Source: Amycolatopsis vastitatis
GTDB lineage: Bacteria; Actinomycetota; Actinomycetes; Mycobacteriales; Pseudonocardiaceae
Assembly: GCF_002234595.1 (NCBI RefSeq)
Contig: NZ_NMUL01000005.1
Span: forward strand, 1 to 64,000
Reading direction: 5' to 3'
Length of the DNA: 64,000 bases
Positions 1 to 9,992 of this stretch are shown piece by piece. Each line of letters starts with the position of its first letter. Positions within the stretch are counted from its first letter, which is position 1. The notes beneath the pieces are model-generated. The model was not told the DNA's origin. It saw only the letters and a list, made by a program, of their open reading frames with translations, and searched no databases. The position numbers were made by a program, and so were the translations under genes.

Positions 1-3
1 AAC

Positions 4-537
4 TCAGCCCTTGTTCTCGTACACCGGCGTGATCACGGCGCGGGCCAAGGTGTGCCCGAACATGTTGAAGCCGAGGAACGCCGGCGTCGCGTCCTCCGGG
101 ACGTCCAGCTTGTCGACGTCCAGCGCGTGCACCGCGAAGTAATACCGGTGCGGGCCGTGCCCGGGCGGGGGCGCCGCGCCGAGGAACTGCTTGACCCCGC
201 CGTCGCCCTTCAAGGTCACCGCTCCTTCGGGGAGGCCGGAGCCGTCGCCCGCGCCGGAGGCCAGTTCCGTCACCGACGCCGGGACGTTGAACACGGCCCA
301 GTGCCAGAACCCGCTGCCGGTGGGGGCGTCCGGGTCGTAGCAGGTCACCGCGAAGCTCTTCGTCTCCGCCGGGAATCCCGCCCACGCCAGGTGCGGCGAA
401 CGGTCCTCGCCGCCGGCGCCGAAGATGCCGGACAAATGGGGCGTGGCCAGGGTTTCGCCGTCGGCGACATCGCTGCTGCGGAGGGTGAAGGACGGCACGT
501 CGGGCAGGGATTCGTACGGGCCGGGTGCTTGCGGCAT
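4..537 (-). CDS. YbhB/YbcL family Raf kinase inhibitor-like (PEBP) protein
   Basis: A 177-residue protein of the phosphatidylethanolamine-binding family. The family signatures are visible: a DPDAP motif followed by [10 protein letters not shown], and a [13 protein letters not shown] stretch that forms the anion-binding pocket in this fold. Length matches the bacterial YbhB/YbcL family. There is no signal peptide, so it is probably cytoplasmic. Bacterial members have no firmly assigned physiological role. The ATG at 537 and the TGA at 4-6 are both inside the window, so the gene is complete. It is transcribed away from the DUF4097 gene. Confidence 0.93.
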   Translation of the reverse strand: MPQAPGPYESLPDVPSFTLRSSDVADGETLATPHLSGIFGAGGEDRSPHLAWAGFPAETKSFAVTCYDPDAPTGSGFWHWAVFNVPASVTELASGAGDGSGLPEGAVTLKGDGGVKQFLGAAPPPGHGPHRYYFAVHALDVDKLDVPEDATPAFLGFNMFGHTLARAVITPVYENKG

Positions 538-710
538 GGCTCCTCCTGATCAAGAACTGCGAGTCTGCGCCAGGTTAGGCCCCCGATGCCGCCCCCGCGT
601 GTCAGGGACGGATCTCAGGGTCTTTCGGGGGGTTACCCCCATGTACCGCCTCTTCACCAGGCCATAACGTTTCTCACGCAGAGGAAACGATACTGAGGGG
701 ACCAACGACC

Positions 711-1481
711 ATGGCGCGCCCGCTTCTGGCCCTGGGTGGCATCGTCTTGATCGGCGTCGGCCTGGCGACCGCCTTCGGCTGGGGCTGGGGCTCGGACTTC
801 GACAACACCAGCACCGTCTCGCAGACCATCCGGAGCGTGAAGCTGGAGGGCGACTCGGGATCGGTGAAGATCCGCACCGGCACGGGACCGTCGACGGTGC
901 ACGAAAAGGTCAGCTACCACTGGCGCAGCAAGCCGGGCGGGTCGTTCTACCGCGTCGACGGCGACCAGCTCGTGCTCACCGACTGCGGGAGCAACTGCTC
1001 GGTCGGCTTCGAGGTGGTCGTGCCGCCCGGTGTCCCGGTGACCGGCCGGATGGAATCGGGCGGCCTGGACGTCGCGGGGGTGGCGAGTGTGGACGTCCGG
1101 TCCGACTCCGGCCACGCCCGGGTCGAAGACGTGCCCGGCCTGGTGAAGCTGCAGCTGGACAGCGGCGGGATCGACCTGCGGGGCGTCGGCGAGGTCCAGC
1201 TGCGGGCGGACTCGGGCAGCATCAAGGGCACCGACGTGCGTGGCCCGGTCGACGTGACGTCGTCGAGCGGGAGCGTCGACTTCTCGCTGACGCAGGCGAA
1301 CGACGTCAAGGTGAAGGCCGACAGCGGCAGCGTCGAGGTCGAGGTGCCGGGCGGCCCGTATCGCGTCCTCGGCAACAGCGACAGCGGCCACCGCGACATC
1401 AACGTCCCGACCGACGGCTCCGCGCCGCACACGCTGGACCTGACGACCGAAAGCGGCAGCGTCACGGTCCGCGCGGCCTGA
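711..1481 (+). CDS. DUF4097 family beta-strand repeat protein
   Basis: A 256-residue protein with a hydrophobic N-terminus (about residues 5-24) that looks like a membrane anchor or signal. The rest is a repeated beta pattern in which the motif DSGS (or ESG, SSGS) recurs every 15-25 residues, as in DUF4097 adhesin-like right-handed beta structures. The start ATG follows GAGGGG at a suitable distance. It probably acts at the cell surface; the function of DUF4097 proteins in actinobacteria is unknown. A small secreted-protein gene follows 28 bases downstream on the same strand. Confidence 0.85.
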   Translation: MARPLLALGGIVLIGVGLATAFGWGWGSDFDNTSTVSQTIRSVKLEGDSGSVKIRTGTGPSTVHEKVSYHWRSKPGGSFYRVDGDQLVLTDCGSNCSVGFEVVVPPGVPVTGRMESGGLDVAGVASVDVRSDSGHARVEDVPGLVKLQLDSGGIDLRGVGEVQLRADSGSIKGTDVRGPVDVTSSSGSVDFSLTQANDVKVKADSGSVEVEVPGGPYRVLGNSDSGHRDINVPTDGSAPHTLDLTTESGSVTVRAA

Positions 1482-1509
1482 CCTTTCTCTTACTACGGGG
1501 GCTTTTCCG

Positions 1510-1743
1510 ATGGGCAAGATCGAACGGCGGGTGCTGGCTGCCGCGCTTTTGGGGGCCGTCGCGATGTTCGGCGTCGTGGGTTTCGCGCGCGGCGAGGCGG
1601 CCGTGTCTCCGGCGCAGGGGGTGCCGGTCACCGCGGATTCCCACTATCGAGTGACTTCGTGGGTCGGTACCCCCGCTGAAGTCGTTGTGCAGCAAGGAAA
1701 TCCCGATTTCTTCCTTTCTTCCTGGACCGTCCGCCGCTCCTGA
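1510..1743 (+). CDS. Small putative secreted protein, unknown
   Basis: A 77-residue reading frame with GC-rich third positions over its first two thirds. The N-terminus (KIERR followed by a hydrophobic stretch to about residue 25) looks like a signal peptide or single membrane segment. The remainder is short, without recognisable motifs. It lies between the DUF4097 gene and a secreted peptidase on the same strand, so it may be co-transcribed with the former. No family was recognised, and the call rests on codon bias and the signal-like N-terminus. Confidence 0.5.
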   Translation: MGKIERRVLAAALLGAVAMFGVVGFARGEAAVSPAQGVPVTADSHYRVTSWVGTPAEVVVQQGNPDFFLSSWTVRRS

Positions 1744-1809
1744 ATTGTCGGTGGTCGCTGTTAGGAAGGAAGCACGCCGAAGGCCGGCGTGCAGGGGAGG
1801 AAACGGATC

Positions 1810-3252
1810 ATGGACGTGCGCCGGGTCGCCGCGGTCATCGCGGCGGTCGTGGTCATGGCGGCGGTACCGGCCGTCGCCGAAGCGTCGGCGCTGTCGTGGC
1901 GCCCGTGTGCCACGACGCAGGAGCCGGCGGCGGAGTGCGCGACGGTCGACGTGCCGATCGACCGCGGGCGGCCGGAACTCGGCTCGGCGCAGCTCGCGCT
2001 GGCCCGGCTGCCCGCGCTCGACCCGGGTCGCCGGATCGGCTCGCTGCTGGTGAACCCGGGCGGACCGGGTGGCTCCGGCGTCGGGTTCGTGCAGTTCGGC
2101 GGGCTGGCCTCGCCGGACCTCGCCCAGCTGCGGCAGCGGTTCGACGTCGTGGGGTTCGACCCGCGCGGCGACTGGTTCAGCACCCCGCGCATCACCTGCG
2201 ACGCGGCGACGCTGTTCGACCCGGCGCTGGACCGGTTCCCGTCGACCCGCGCGGGGTTCGACGCGCTGGTGGCGCACAACCGGGCGGCGGGCCAGGACTG
2301 CCTGGCCAGAACCGGGCCGTTGCTGGCGAACGCGGACACGCAGAGCGCGGCCGAGGACGTCGAGACGATCCGCGCCGCGCTCGGCGAGCCGAGGATCTCC
2401 TGGCTGGGTCTCTCCTACGGCACGGAACTGGGCGCGATCTACGCGTCGAAACACCCCGGGCGGGTGCGCACGATGGTGCTCGACGGGGCTGTCGACCACA
2501 CGCGGCCGCTGCGTCAGGCGATTCTCGAGGAGGCCGCGGCGACCGAGGACGCGCTGGTCCGGTTCGCGGGCTGGTGCCGTGGCTCGGCGGAGTGCGTCCT
2601 GCACGGGCAGGACGTCCTCCGCTTCTACGACGACGTCGTGGCCAGGGCGGCGCAGGGGGCGATCTGGTCGAGCGACCTCGGCCGCAAGGCGACGGCCGAC
2701 GAGGTCTCGGCCGGCGTCTACAACCACCTCTACATCCGGGAGGAATGGCCGCTGCTGGGGAAGGCGCTGGCCGCGGCCGGCGGGGAGTTCCCCGACGCGA
2801 AGGGGCTGACCGAGCGGAACCAGTTCCTGTCCCCGATCTACGGGGCCTACCGGGCGATCGGCTGCCACGACTTCCCGTCGCCGTTCACCGGGCCGGTGGA
2901 CATGGGCGTGATGGCCGGACTGGTCCGCACGGTGGCCCCGCACAGCTGGCGGTACTCCGAGTTCTGGGACCTCACGAGCGGGTGCGCCGGCTGGCCCGTC
3001 CCGGCGAAGAACCCACCGCAACCCCACCCGGTGCACGGCGCCCCGCCGATCCTGGTCGTCGGCGGCGCGCACGACCCGGCGACACCGCTGTCCTGGGCCC
3101 GTGGGCTGGCCGCGAGCATCGACAGCGCGGATCTGCTCACCCGGGCCGACGACGGCCACACCGGGCTGTTCAACTCCGCCTGCGCCCGCGCGGCCGAGGT
3201 GAAGTACCTGGTGAGCGGGGTCACGCCGGGCCGTGACCTGGTCTGCCGGTGA
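1810..3252 (+). CDS. Secreted alpha/beta hydrolase, tripeptidyl-aminopeptidase type (S33)
   Basis: A 480-residue secreted serine hydrolase. The N-terminus is a signal peptide (Arg-rich start, Ala/Val core, cleavage near AVAEASA). The fold signatures are an oxyanion segment NPGGPGGSG, the nucleophile elbow GLSYGT with the catalytic Ser, and a C-terminal TAP-like domain with GGAHDPATPLSWA (Asp) and DDGHTG (His). Such enzymes release N-terminal tripeptides or act as proline-type peptidases in actinomycetes. I chose the ATG at 1810 because a GGGAGG motif lies just upstream; an in-frame ATG at 1789 would place that motif inside the gene. Confidence 0.9.
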   Translation: MDVRRVAAVIAAVVVMAAVPAVAEASALSWRPCATTQEPAAECATVDVPIDRGRPELGSAQLALARLPALDPGRRIGSLLVNPGGPGGSGVGFVQFGGLASPDLAQLRQRFDVVGFDPRGDWFSTPRITCDAATLFDPALDRFPSTRAGFDALVAHNRAAGQDCLARTGPLLANADTQSAAEDVETIRAALGEPRISWLGLSYGTELGAIYASKHPGRVRTMVLDGAVDHTRPLRQAILEEAAATEDALVRFAGWCRGSAECVLHGQDVLRFYDDVVARAAQGAIWSSDLGRKATADEVSAGVYNHLYIREEWPLLGKALAAAGGEFPDAKGLTERNQFLSPIYGAYRAIGCHDFPSPFTGPVDMGVMAGLVRTVAPHSWRYSEFWDLTSGCAGWPVPAKNPPQPHPVHGAPPILVVGGAHDPATPLSWARGLAASIDSADLLTRADDGHTGLFNSACARAAEVKYLVSGVTPGRDLVCR

Positions 3253-3353
3253 ACCTGCCGAGGTCGTGAGCGGCGTCACACCCCATTGCTGGGCAGACGG
3301 CCGCCGGACCCGGGAACAAGAACCCGAACCGGCTCGTTAGGCTGGGTACGAAG

Positions 3354-3374
3354 GTTGAGCGCAGCCGACTCAAG
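3354..3374 (+). promoter_or_regulatory. HAIR element 1 (HspR operator) upstream of dnaK
   Basis: The sequence reads GTTGAGC, seven bases, ACTCAAG. This matches the HspR-associated inverted repeat CTTGAGT-N7-ACTCAAG with two differences in the left arm. It lies just upstream of a TTGACG box and about 120 bases before dnaK. An almost identical element, with the same left arm, precedes clpB. Confidence 0.85.
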
Positions 3375-3380
3375 TCTGGC

Positions 3381-3409
3381 TTGACGGGATGCGCGGAGGC
3401 CCGATAGAA
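3381..3409 (+). promoter_or_regulatory. Putative housekeeping promoter of the dnaK operon
   Basis: A TTGACG hexamer at 3381-3386 is followed after 16-17 bases by GATAGA/ATAGAA near 3403-3409. It is flanked on both sides by HAIR-like operators, which fits repression by HspR. The assignment of the -10 box is by eye. Confidence 0.6.
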
Positions 3410-3430
3410 CTTGCCAGAGCCCCGCTCAAG
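3410..3430 (+). promoter_or_regulatory. HAIR-like element 2 (putative second HspR operator)
   Basis: CTTGCCA, seven bases, GCTCAAG. The outer CTTG...CAAG ends and the 7-7-7 spacing match the HAIR consensus, but the inner bases are degenerate. It sits at or just after the expected transcription start, with its centre 56 bp from that of the first HAIR. Confidence 0.55.
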
Positions 3431-3494
3431 ATGGGGGCGAACGTGCAGGTCACGAACCATAGCAGGCGAGCTGCTTACACAGGAGGAAAGCACC

Positions 3495-5371
<1,877 letters not shown>

Positions 5372-5375
<4 letters not shown>

Positions 5376-6079
5376 CCCACAGCTACGACGAATCCGAGAA
5401 CCAGGGCCGAGGCCCCGAGGAGCCGGTGGTCGTGCGGGATCGGCGTCGGGTGGACCCCCAGACCGGGCAGGTCCGCCCGCCCGGTCCGGCCCACGCCGCG
5501 CCGGAGCCGGACGAGACGCCCGTGGAGCACGCGGGTCCCTCGCTCGGCGAGTCCATTGTGGACGACTCGGTGTCGGTCGTCTCCGACGTGGAGAAGGAGC
5601 TGGCCGAGCGCACCGCCGACCTCCAGCGCCTGCAGGCGGAGTACGCCAACTACCGCAAGCGGGTGGAGCGCGACCGCGAGGCGGTCGTGATCGGGGCGAA
5701 GGCGACCGTCGTGAACGACCTGCTGCCGCTGCTCGACGACCTCGAGCGGGCCGAGCAGCACGGTGACCTCACCGGGGCGTTCAAGGCGGTCGGCGACAAG
5801 CTGATCAGCGGCCTGCAGCGGGCGGGTCTCGAGTCGTTCGGCGCCGAGGGCGAGCCCTTCGACCCAAGCGTGCACGAGGCCGTGCAGCACAACACCTCGC
5901 CGGACGTGGCGGGCCCGACGGTCACCGTGGTCATGCGCCGCGGCTACCGCTTCGGGGACCGCGTACTGCGGGCGGCGCTGGTCGGCGTGACCGACCACGA
6001 GCCCGGTGCGGCCCCGGGGGACCCGTCCGTCGGTGGCGAGCGGCCACTCGGCGGCGGAGTCGATGAGCAGCAGCAGTAA
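5372..6079 (+). CDS. grpE: Nucleotide exchange factor GrpE
   Basis: A 235-residue GrpE, the dimeric cofactor that releases ADP from DnaK. An acidic, Pro-rich, disordered N-terminus (about residues 1-65) precedes the coiled-coil helix that contains [12 protein letters not shown], and then the beta-domain with [13 protein letters not shown]. The C-terminal tail is Gly-rich. The GTG start overlaps the dnaK stop in a GTGA arrangement, which implies translational coupling. dnaJ follows after 36 bases. Confidence 0.98.
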
Positions 6080-6115
6080 GCACTGTCCGGTTCAAGTGGA
6101 AGGAGGAGACGCCCG

Positions 6116-7285
6116 ATGAGCGCACGGGAATGGATCGGTAAGGACTTCTACCGTGAGCTGGGCGTCTCCTCCGACGCCACCGCGGACGAGATCAAGAAGG
6201 CCTACCGGAAGCTGGCCAAGGAGAACCACCCGGACGCGAACGCCGGCAACGCGCAGGCGGAGCAGAAGTTCAAGGCGGTCTCCGAGGCCTACGGCGTGCT
6301 CTCCGACGCGAGCAAGCGCAAGGAGTACGACGAGGCGCGGCGGCTCTTCGGCGGCGGGGGCGGCTTCAACTTCCCTGGCGGCGGGGGCACCGGCAGCTTC
6401 GACATGGGCGACATCTTCGGCCAGGCCGGCGCCAACCAGCAGGGCGGTTTCGGCGGGCTCGGCGACATCCTCGGCGGCCTGTTCGGCCGTGGCCGGGCGT
6501 CGGCGGGTGCGACGGCGAACCGGCCGCAGCGCGGTGCCGACGTCGAGACGGACGTCCGGATCGACTTCGCCGAGGCGGTCAAGGGCGCGACCCTGCCGCT
6601 GCGGCTGTCGAGCCCGGCGAGCTGTGCGACGTGCGGCGGCAACGGCGCGCGGCCGGGGACGTCACCGCGGACCTGCCCGACCTGTTCCGGTTCGGGTCTG
6701 GTCAGCCGCAGCCAGGGCGCGTTCGCGTTCTCCGAGCCGTGCCGCGACTGCCGCGGCCGCGGGACGATCATCGACGACCCGTGTCCCGAGTGCGGCGGCG
6801 AAGGCATCAGCACGCGGACCCGCACGCTGACCGTCCGGATCCCGCCGGGCGTCGACGACGACCAGCGCATCCGGCTGGCCGCCCAGGGCGAGCCGGGCCG
6901 GGGCGGGGCGCAGGCGGGCGACCTGTACGTCCGGGTGCACGTGGCCCCGCACGCGCTGTTCGGCCGCAAGGGGCTCGACCTGACGATCACCGTGCCGGTG
7001 GACTTCACCGAACTGGCCCTCGGCACCACGATCACGGTGCCGACGCTCGAGGGCAAGGTCTCGCTCAAGGTGCCGCCGGGCACGGCGAGCGGACGGGTGC
7101 TGCGCGTGCGCGGCAAGGGCATCGCCAAGCGCGACGGTTCGCAGGGTGACCTGCTCGTCACCCTCCAGGCGGCGATCCCCGCCAAACTGGACGACAAGGC
7201 GCGCGAGGCACTGCAGGCGTACGCCGAGGCGATGGCGGGGCACGACCCCCGGCCGGAGATCACCGAGCTGCTGCAAGGTAGGTGA
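6116..7285 (+). CDS. dnaJ: Chaperone DnaJ (Hsp40)
   Basis: A 389-residue class I J-protein. The J domain (about 10-75) has the HPD triad at 38-40. A Gly/Phe-rich region runs from about 78 to 125. The zinc domain (170-230) has all four CxxCxGxG repeats: CATCGGNG, CPTCSGSG, CRDCRGRG and CPECGGEG. The C-terminal substrate-binding domains follow. It stimulates DnaK ATP hydrolysis and delivers clients. The ATG is preceded by AAGGAGGAG. It overlaps the hspR start by 4 bases. Confidence 0.98.
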   Translation: MSAREWIGKDFYRELGVSSDATADEIKKAYRKLAKENHPDANAGNAQAEQKFKAVSEAYGVLSDASKRKEYDEARRLFGGGGGFNFPGGGGTGSFDMGDIFGQAGANQQGGFGGLGDILGGLFGRGRASAGATANRPQRGADVETDVRIDFAEAVKGATLPLRLSSPASCATCGGNGARPGTSPRTCPTCSGSGLVSRSQGAFAFSEPCRDCRGRGTIIDDPCPECGGEGISTRTRTLTVRIPPGVDDDQRIRLAAQGEPGRGGAQAGDLYVRVHVAPHALFGRKGLDLTITVPVDFTELALGTTITVPTLEGKVSLKVPPGTASGRVLRVRGKGIAKRDGSQGDLLVTLQAAIPAKLDDKAREALQAYAEAMAGHDPRPEITELLQGR

Positions 7286-7716
7286 GACAGATGTTCGGCG
7301 GGATGCCCCCTGAGGGGGACGAGGAGACCCCGGTGTTCGTCATCTCGGTGGCGGCCCAGCTCGCCGGGATGCACGCGCAGACGTTGCGCACCTACGACCG
7401 GCAGGGCCTGGTGTCACCGGGCCGCACCCCCGGCGGCGGCCGGCGCTACTCGATGCGGGACATCGCGCTGCTGCGCGAGGTCCAGCGCCTGTCGCAGGAG
7501 GACGGCGTCAACCTGGCCGGCATCAAGCGCATCATCGAGCTGGAGAACCAGGTCGACGCGCTGCGGGCCCGGATCACCGAGCTGACCGAAGAACTGGCCG
7601 CGGCCTACCTGGCGGCGGATCAGGCCGCGGCGGCGGCGCACGCGTCCTACCGCCGGGACCTGGTGCCCCTCAACCAGCAGACGGCGATGGTGGTGTGGCG
7701 GCCCAAGCGCCGCTGA
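7282..7716 (+). CDS. hspR: Heat-shock repressor HspR (MerR family)
   Basis: A 144-residue MerR-type repressor. The winged helix-turn-helix spans about residues 19-70 (VISVAAQLAGMHAQTLRTYDRQGL, given here only as the location around residues 20-43, then GGGRRYS). A helical coiled-coil segment follows at about 85-125. As the last gene of the dnaK operon it closes an autoregulatory loop: with DnaK as co-repressor it binds HAIR sites, seen here upstream of dnaK and clpB. The GTG at 7282 overlaps the dnaJ stop; an ATG at 7291 is an alternative start. Confidence 0.96.
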   Translation: MRQMFGGMPPEGDEETPVFVISVAAQLAGMHAQTLRTYDRQGLVSPGRTPGGGRRYSMRDIALLREVQRLSQEDGVNLAGIKRIIELENQVDALRARITELTEELAAAYLAADQAAAAAHASYRRDLVPLNQQTAMVVWRPKRR

Positions 7717-7728
7717 CGACTGAGCGAT

Positions 7729-7761
7729 GAAGGCCTCCCCGAGGTGACCGGGGAGGCCTTC
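7729..7761. terminator. Bidirectional hairpin terminator after hspR
   Basis: Perfect 12-bp arms GAAGGCCTCCCC (7729-7740) and GGGGAGGCCTTC (7750-7761) enclose a 9-base loop. It lies between the convergent hspR and DUF305 genes and has no long T tract, as is usual at high GC. Confidence 0.85.
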
Positions 7762-7787
7762 TCGCGTTCAAGGCGTGCCGCCGGAGG

Positions 7788-8312
7788 TCACACCTTGAAG
7801 TTCAGCAGCTGCGCGACCTCCGCCGTCCGCGACTCGATGACCCGCCGGGCCAGGTCGCGGGCCTGGGCGTTGACCCCGCCACCGGTCTCGGTCCGGGCCA
7901 GCTCGACCGCGCCCTGCTGCTGCCCGGTCAGCACGTCCCGGAACTCGCGGCCGAACTCGGCGTCCGGGGCGGCCTTCAACGCGGCCACGAGATCCGGTGA
8001 CGTCATCTTCATGCCGCCGTGGCCGGCGTGGGCCTGCGGATCCGTGTCCATCGTCTCGGGCGCGGCCCAGCCGTGGAGCCAGCCCTTCATGGCGTCGATC
8101 TCGGTCTGCTGGGTCGCCCCGATCGCCGCCGCCAGTTCCTTCAGCGAGGCCGGCAACGGCCGGTCGGCGGCCAGCCGGACGATTTCGATGCCCTGCTGGT
8201 TCTGCGGGATCAGCATCTGCAGGAACATCACGTCGGCCGCGTTGTACGCGGGTGGGACGGCCGTCGCGCCGCAGCCGGTCAGCAGCAGCGCGACGGCCAG
8301 GACCAGCCTCAC
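7788..8312 (-). CDS. DUF305 family lipoprotein with altered histidine motifs
   Basis: A 174-residue putative lipoprotein. The signal peptide ends in the lipobox LLTGC, so it is probably anchored outside the membrane. It has the two-repeat helical DUF305 layout, but the His-His pairs usual at the start of each repeat appear here as PQNQQG and TGQQQG. A central AHAGHGGMKM segment could still bind a metal. The GTG start overlaps the stop of the upstream LPMO gene by 4 bases, so it is probably translated with the LPMO and may share its control. Confidence 0.8.
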   Translation of the reverse strand: MRLVLAVALLLTGCGATAVPPAYNAADVMFLQMLIPQNQQGIEIVRLAADRPLPASLKELAAAIGATQQTEIDAMKGWLHGWAAPETMDTDPQAHAGHGGMKMTSPDLVAALKAAPDAEFGREFRDVLTGQQQGAVELARTETGGGVNAQARDLARRVIESRTAEVAQLLNFKV

Positions 8313-9055
8313 TGACGCTGCCAGAGTGCCGGGGTGTTCGGCGGCTCCCAGCCCGCGATCGCCGTGTGCGGCTGGATGCAGCGGTAGCTCGCGCCGCCGT
8401 AGGTGACGACGTCACCGACCTTGTACGCCGTGCCCGCCGCCCACGTGCCACTCGAAGGAGGCGTGGTCGTCGTGGGAGGCCGGGTCGTGGTCGGTGGCGG
8501 GGACGTCGTCGTGGTCGGCGGTGGCGTCCCGCCGCCGCCGATCTGGAGGTCGACGCAGCTGTAGAACGCGTTGACCGTGTCGGAGATGTTCCAGATCGCG
8601 AGTACCTTCACCCGGCCCGAATGACCGGCCAGGTTCACCGTGTGCGACACCGTCGCCGGTGGCTGCTGGCCGTTGCCGTCGAACGACGCGACGAGGGTGT
8701 TGCCGACGAAGTACTGGTAGTCCTTCGTGGCGTGCCGGGCGGTGAACACCCAGTTGAACGTCACCGTCGTGCCGACGGACTTGGCGGGCCACGGCTTCGA
8801 CTCGTCGGAGAGCTGCGAGAAGCGCGAGTTGCCGCCGTCGCAGCTGCGCAGGCCCTTGGGGCCTTCGACGCTCTGGGGTTCGTAGACGATGCTGCCGCAG
8901 TCGGGGACCTTCCCGGCCGCGCAGTTGGCCTGCCGGCTGGGCGGGTCCGAGATGTACCCGTGGGCACTCGCGGTGGTGGCGGGGAGGACGACGACCAGCA
9001 CCGGCGCGAGCAGGACACCGGCAGCGGCCGCGAAAAGCTTTCTGTTCCAGGTCAT
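8309..9055 (-). CDS. Chitin/cellulose-active lytic polysaccharide monooxygenase (AA10) with CBM5/12
   Basis: A 248-residue secreted copper oxygenase that cleaves crystalline polysaccharide. The signal peptide ends at ASA, so His32 (ASA/HGY) becomes the mature N-terminus, the first ligand of the copper histidine brace. The second ligand is His108 in FTARHAT. The AA10 core ends near residue 175, a Pro/Thr linker follows, and the last 45 residues (WAAGTAYKVGDVV...) form a CBM5/12 chitin-binding module. The ATG at 9055 follows GAGGAG, so an upstream in-frame start was rejected. A dre site lies about 70 bases upstream, indicating DasR control. Confidence 0.95.
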   Translation of the reverse strand: MTWNRKLFAAAAGVLLAPVLVVVLPATTASAHGYISDPPSRQANCAAGKVPDCGSIVYEPQSVEGPKGLRSCDGGNSRFSQLSDESKPWPAKSVGTTVTFNWVFTARHATKDYQYFVGNTLVASFDGNGQQPPATVSHTVNLAGHSGRVKVLAIWNISDTVNAFYSCVDLQIGGGGTPPPTTTTSPPPTTTRPPTTTTPPSSGTWAAGTAYKVGDVVTYGGASYRCIQPHTAIAGWEPPNTPALWQRQ

Positions 9056-9123
9056 TTCGGCTCCTCGAGAGGGAACACCGTTGTTCCGGGGGAGGGCGAA
9101 CGAGCACATCGGAGGGGACGATG

Positions 9124-9135
9124 TGGTCTAGACCA
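9124..9135. promoter_or_regulatory. dre site (DasR operator) upstream of the LPMO gene
   Basis: The perfect palindrome TGGTCTAGACCA matches the core of the Streptomyces DasR-responsive element. It lies 69 bases upstream of the LPMO start codon, a usual operator position, and implies induction by amino sugars. Confidence 0.8.
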
Positions 9136-9222
9136 TAAGATGATTCGGGCACAACGGTCAACGAAGTACCGCCATTCGACGGTTTCGGTCCTCCGCTCGG
9201 CCCAGTGCGAAGGTCGGTCCGG

Positions 9223-9918
9223 CTACTGCAGGTGTTCGCCGAAGAACGACGTCACCCGGCGCCACGCGTCTTCGGCGGACTCGTGGTGGTAGGTGAACCC
9301 GACGACCTTGAGCAGCAGGTTCACCGGGGCCGCGGTGTCGATCTTGTTGGCGAACCCGTGGCTGGCGTCCGGGTACTCCTTGACGTCGTGCGGGATGCCA
9401 CGCTCGGTGAGCGCCGTCTCGAGTTTCGCCGCGGCGCCCCGCAGCCCGAAGTCCTTCTTTCCGAAGCTCGCGACGATCGGACAGGCCTCGTCCAGCACCG
9501 ACAGGTTCTTCGGCAGCTGCCCGTAGTACGGCGCGGACGCGGAGAACCCACGCGTCGCCGCGACGAGGGCGAAGCCGCCGCCCATGCAGAACCCGGCGAC
9601 GCCGATCCGGCCCGAGCAGTCTTCCCGCCCGGCCAGGATCGCGCGGGACGCCTCGATGTCGTCGAACGCCTGGCCGCGGTGGGCGAACATGTCCGAGAAC
9701 ACCCGCCGCACGCAGCGGCGCATGCCCCCGCGTGAATACAGGTCCGGGCTGAGCGCCAGATATCCCTCGCGGGCGAAGCGGTCGGTGATGTTTTTCGTGT
9801 CCTGGCTCAGCCCGAACGCGTCGTGGATGAGCACCACCCCCGGGTGCGGTCCCTCGCCGCCGGGTTCCGCCAGGTAGCCGCCGATGGTGCCGTCCGCAAC
9901 CGGAATGGTCATCTCCAT
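9223..9918 (-). CDS. Dienelactone hydrolase family protein
   Basis: A 231-residue alpha/beta hydrolase of the dienelactone hydrolase family. The nucleophile is the Cys in GFCMGGG, as in classical enzymes of the family. The catalytic Asp and His lie around YPDASHGF. There is no signal peptide, so it acts in the cytoplasm. No aromatic ring-cleavage genes are nearby, so the substrate is not predicted. An in-frame ATG six bases further in is an alternative start. Confidence 0.9.
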   Translation of the reverse strand: MEMTIPVADGTIGGYLAEPGGEGPHPGVVLIHDAFGLSQDTKNITDRFAREGYLALSPDLYSRGGMRRCVRRVFSDMFAHRGQAFDDIEASRAILAGREDCSGRIGVAGFCMGGGFALVAATRGFSASAPYYGQLPKNLSVLDEACPIVASFGKKDFGLRGAAAKLETALTERGIPHDVKEYPDASHGFANKIDTAAPVNLLLKVVGFTYHHESAEDAWRRVTSFFGEHLQ

Positions 9919-9992
9919 ATCGGCGAAGATAGCGAGAATTCACCGGCTCCGCGCGGGAGGCTGAGAGTTTCTCAGTACATTCCGGGCAAAAC

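Noticed and set aside
627..640. GGGGG-TTA-CCCCC repeat as an operator
   Set aside because: Short and simple, placed without relation to a start; likely chance in G/C-rich DNA.
1462..3279. A 605-codon frame antisense to the peptidase gene
   Set aside because: The plus-strand gene has a signal peptide and catalytic triad; the antisense has neither.
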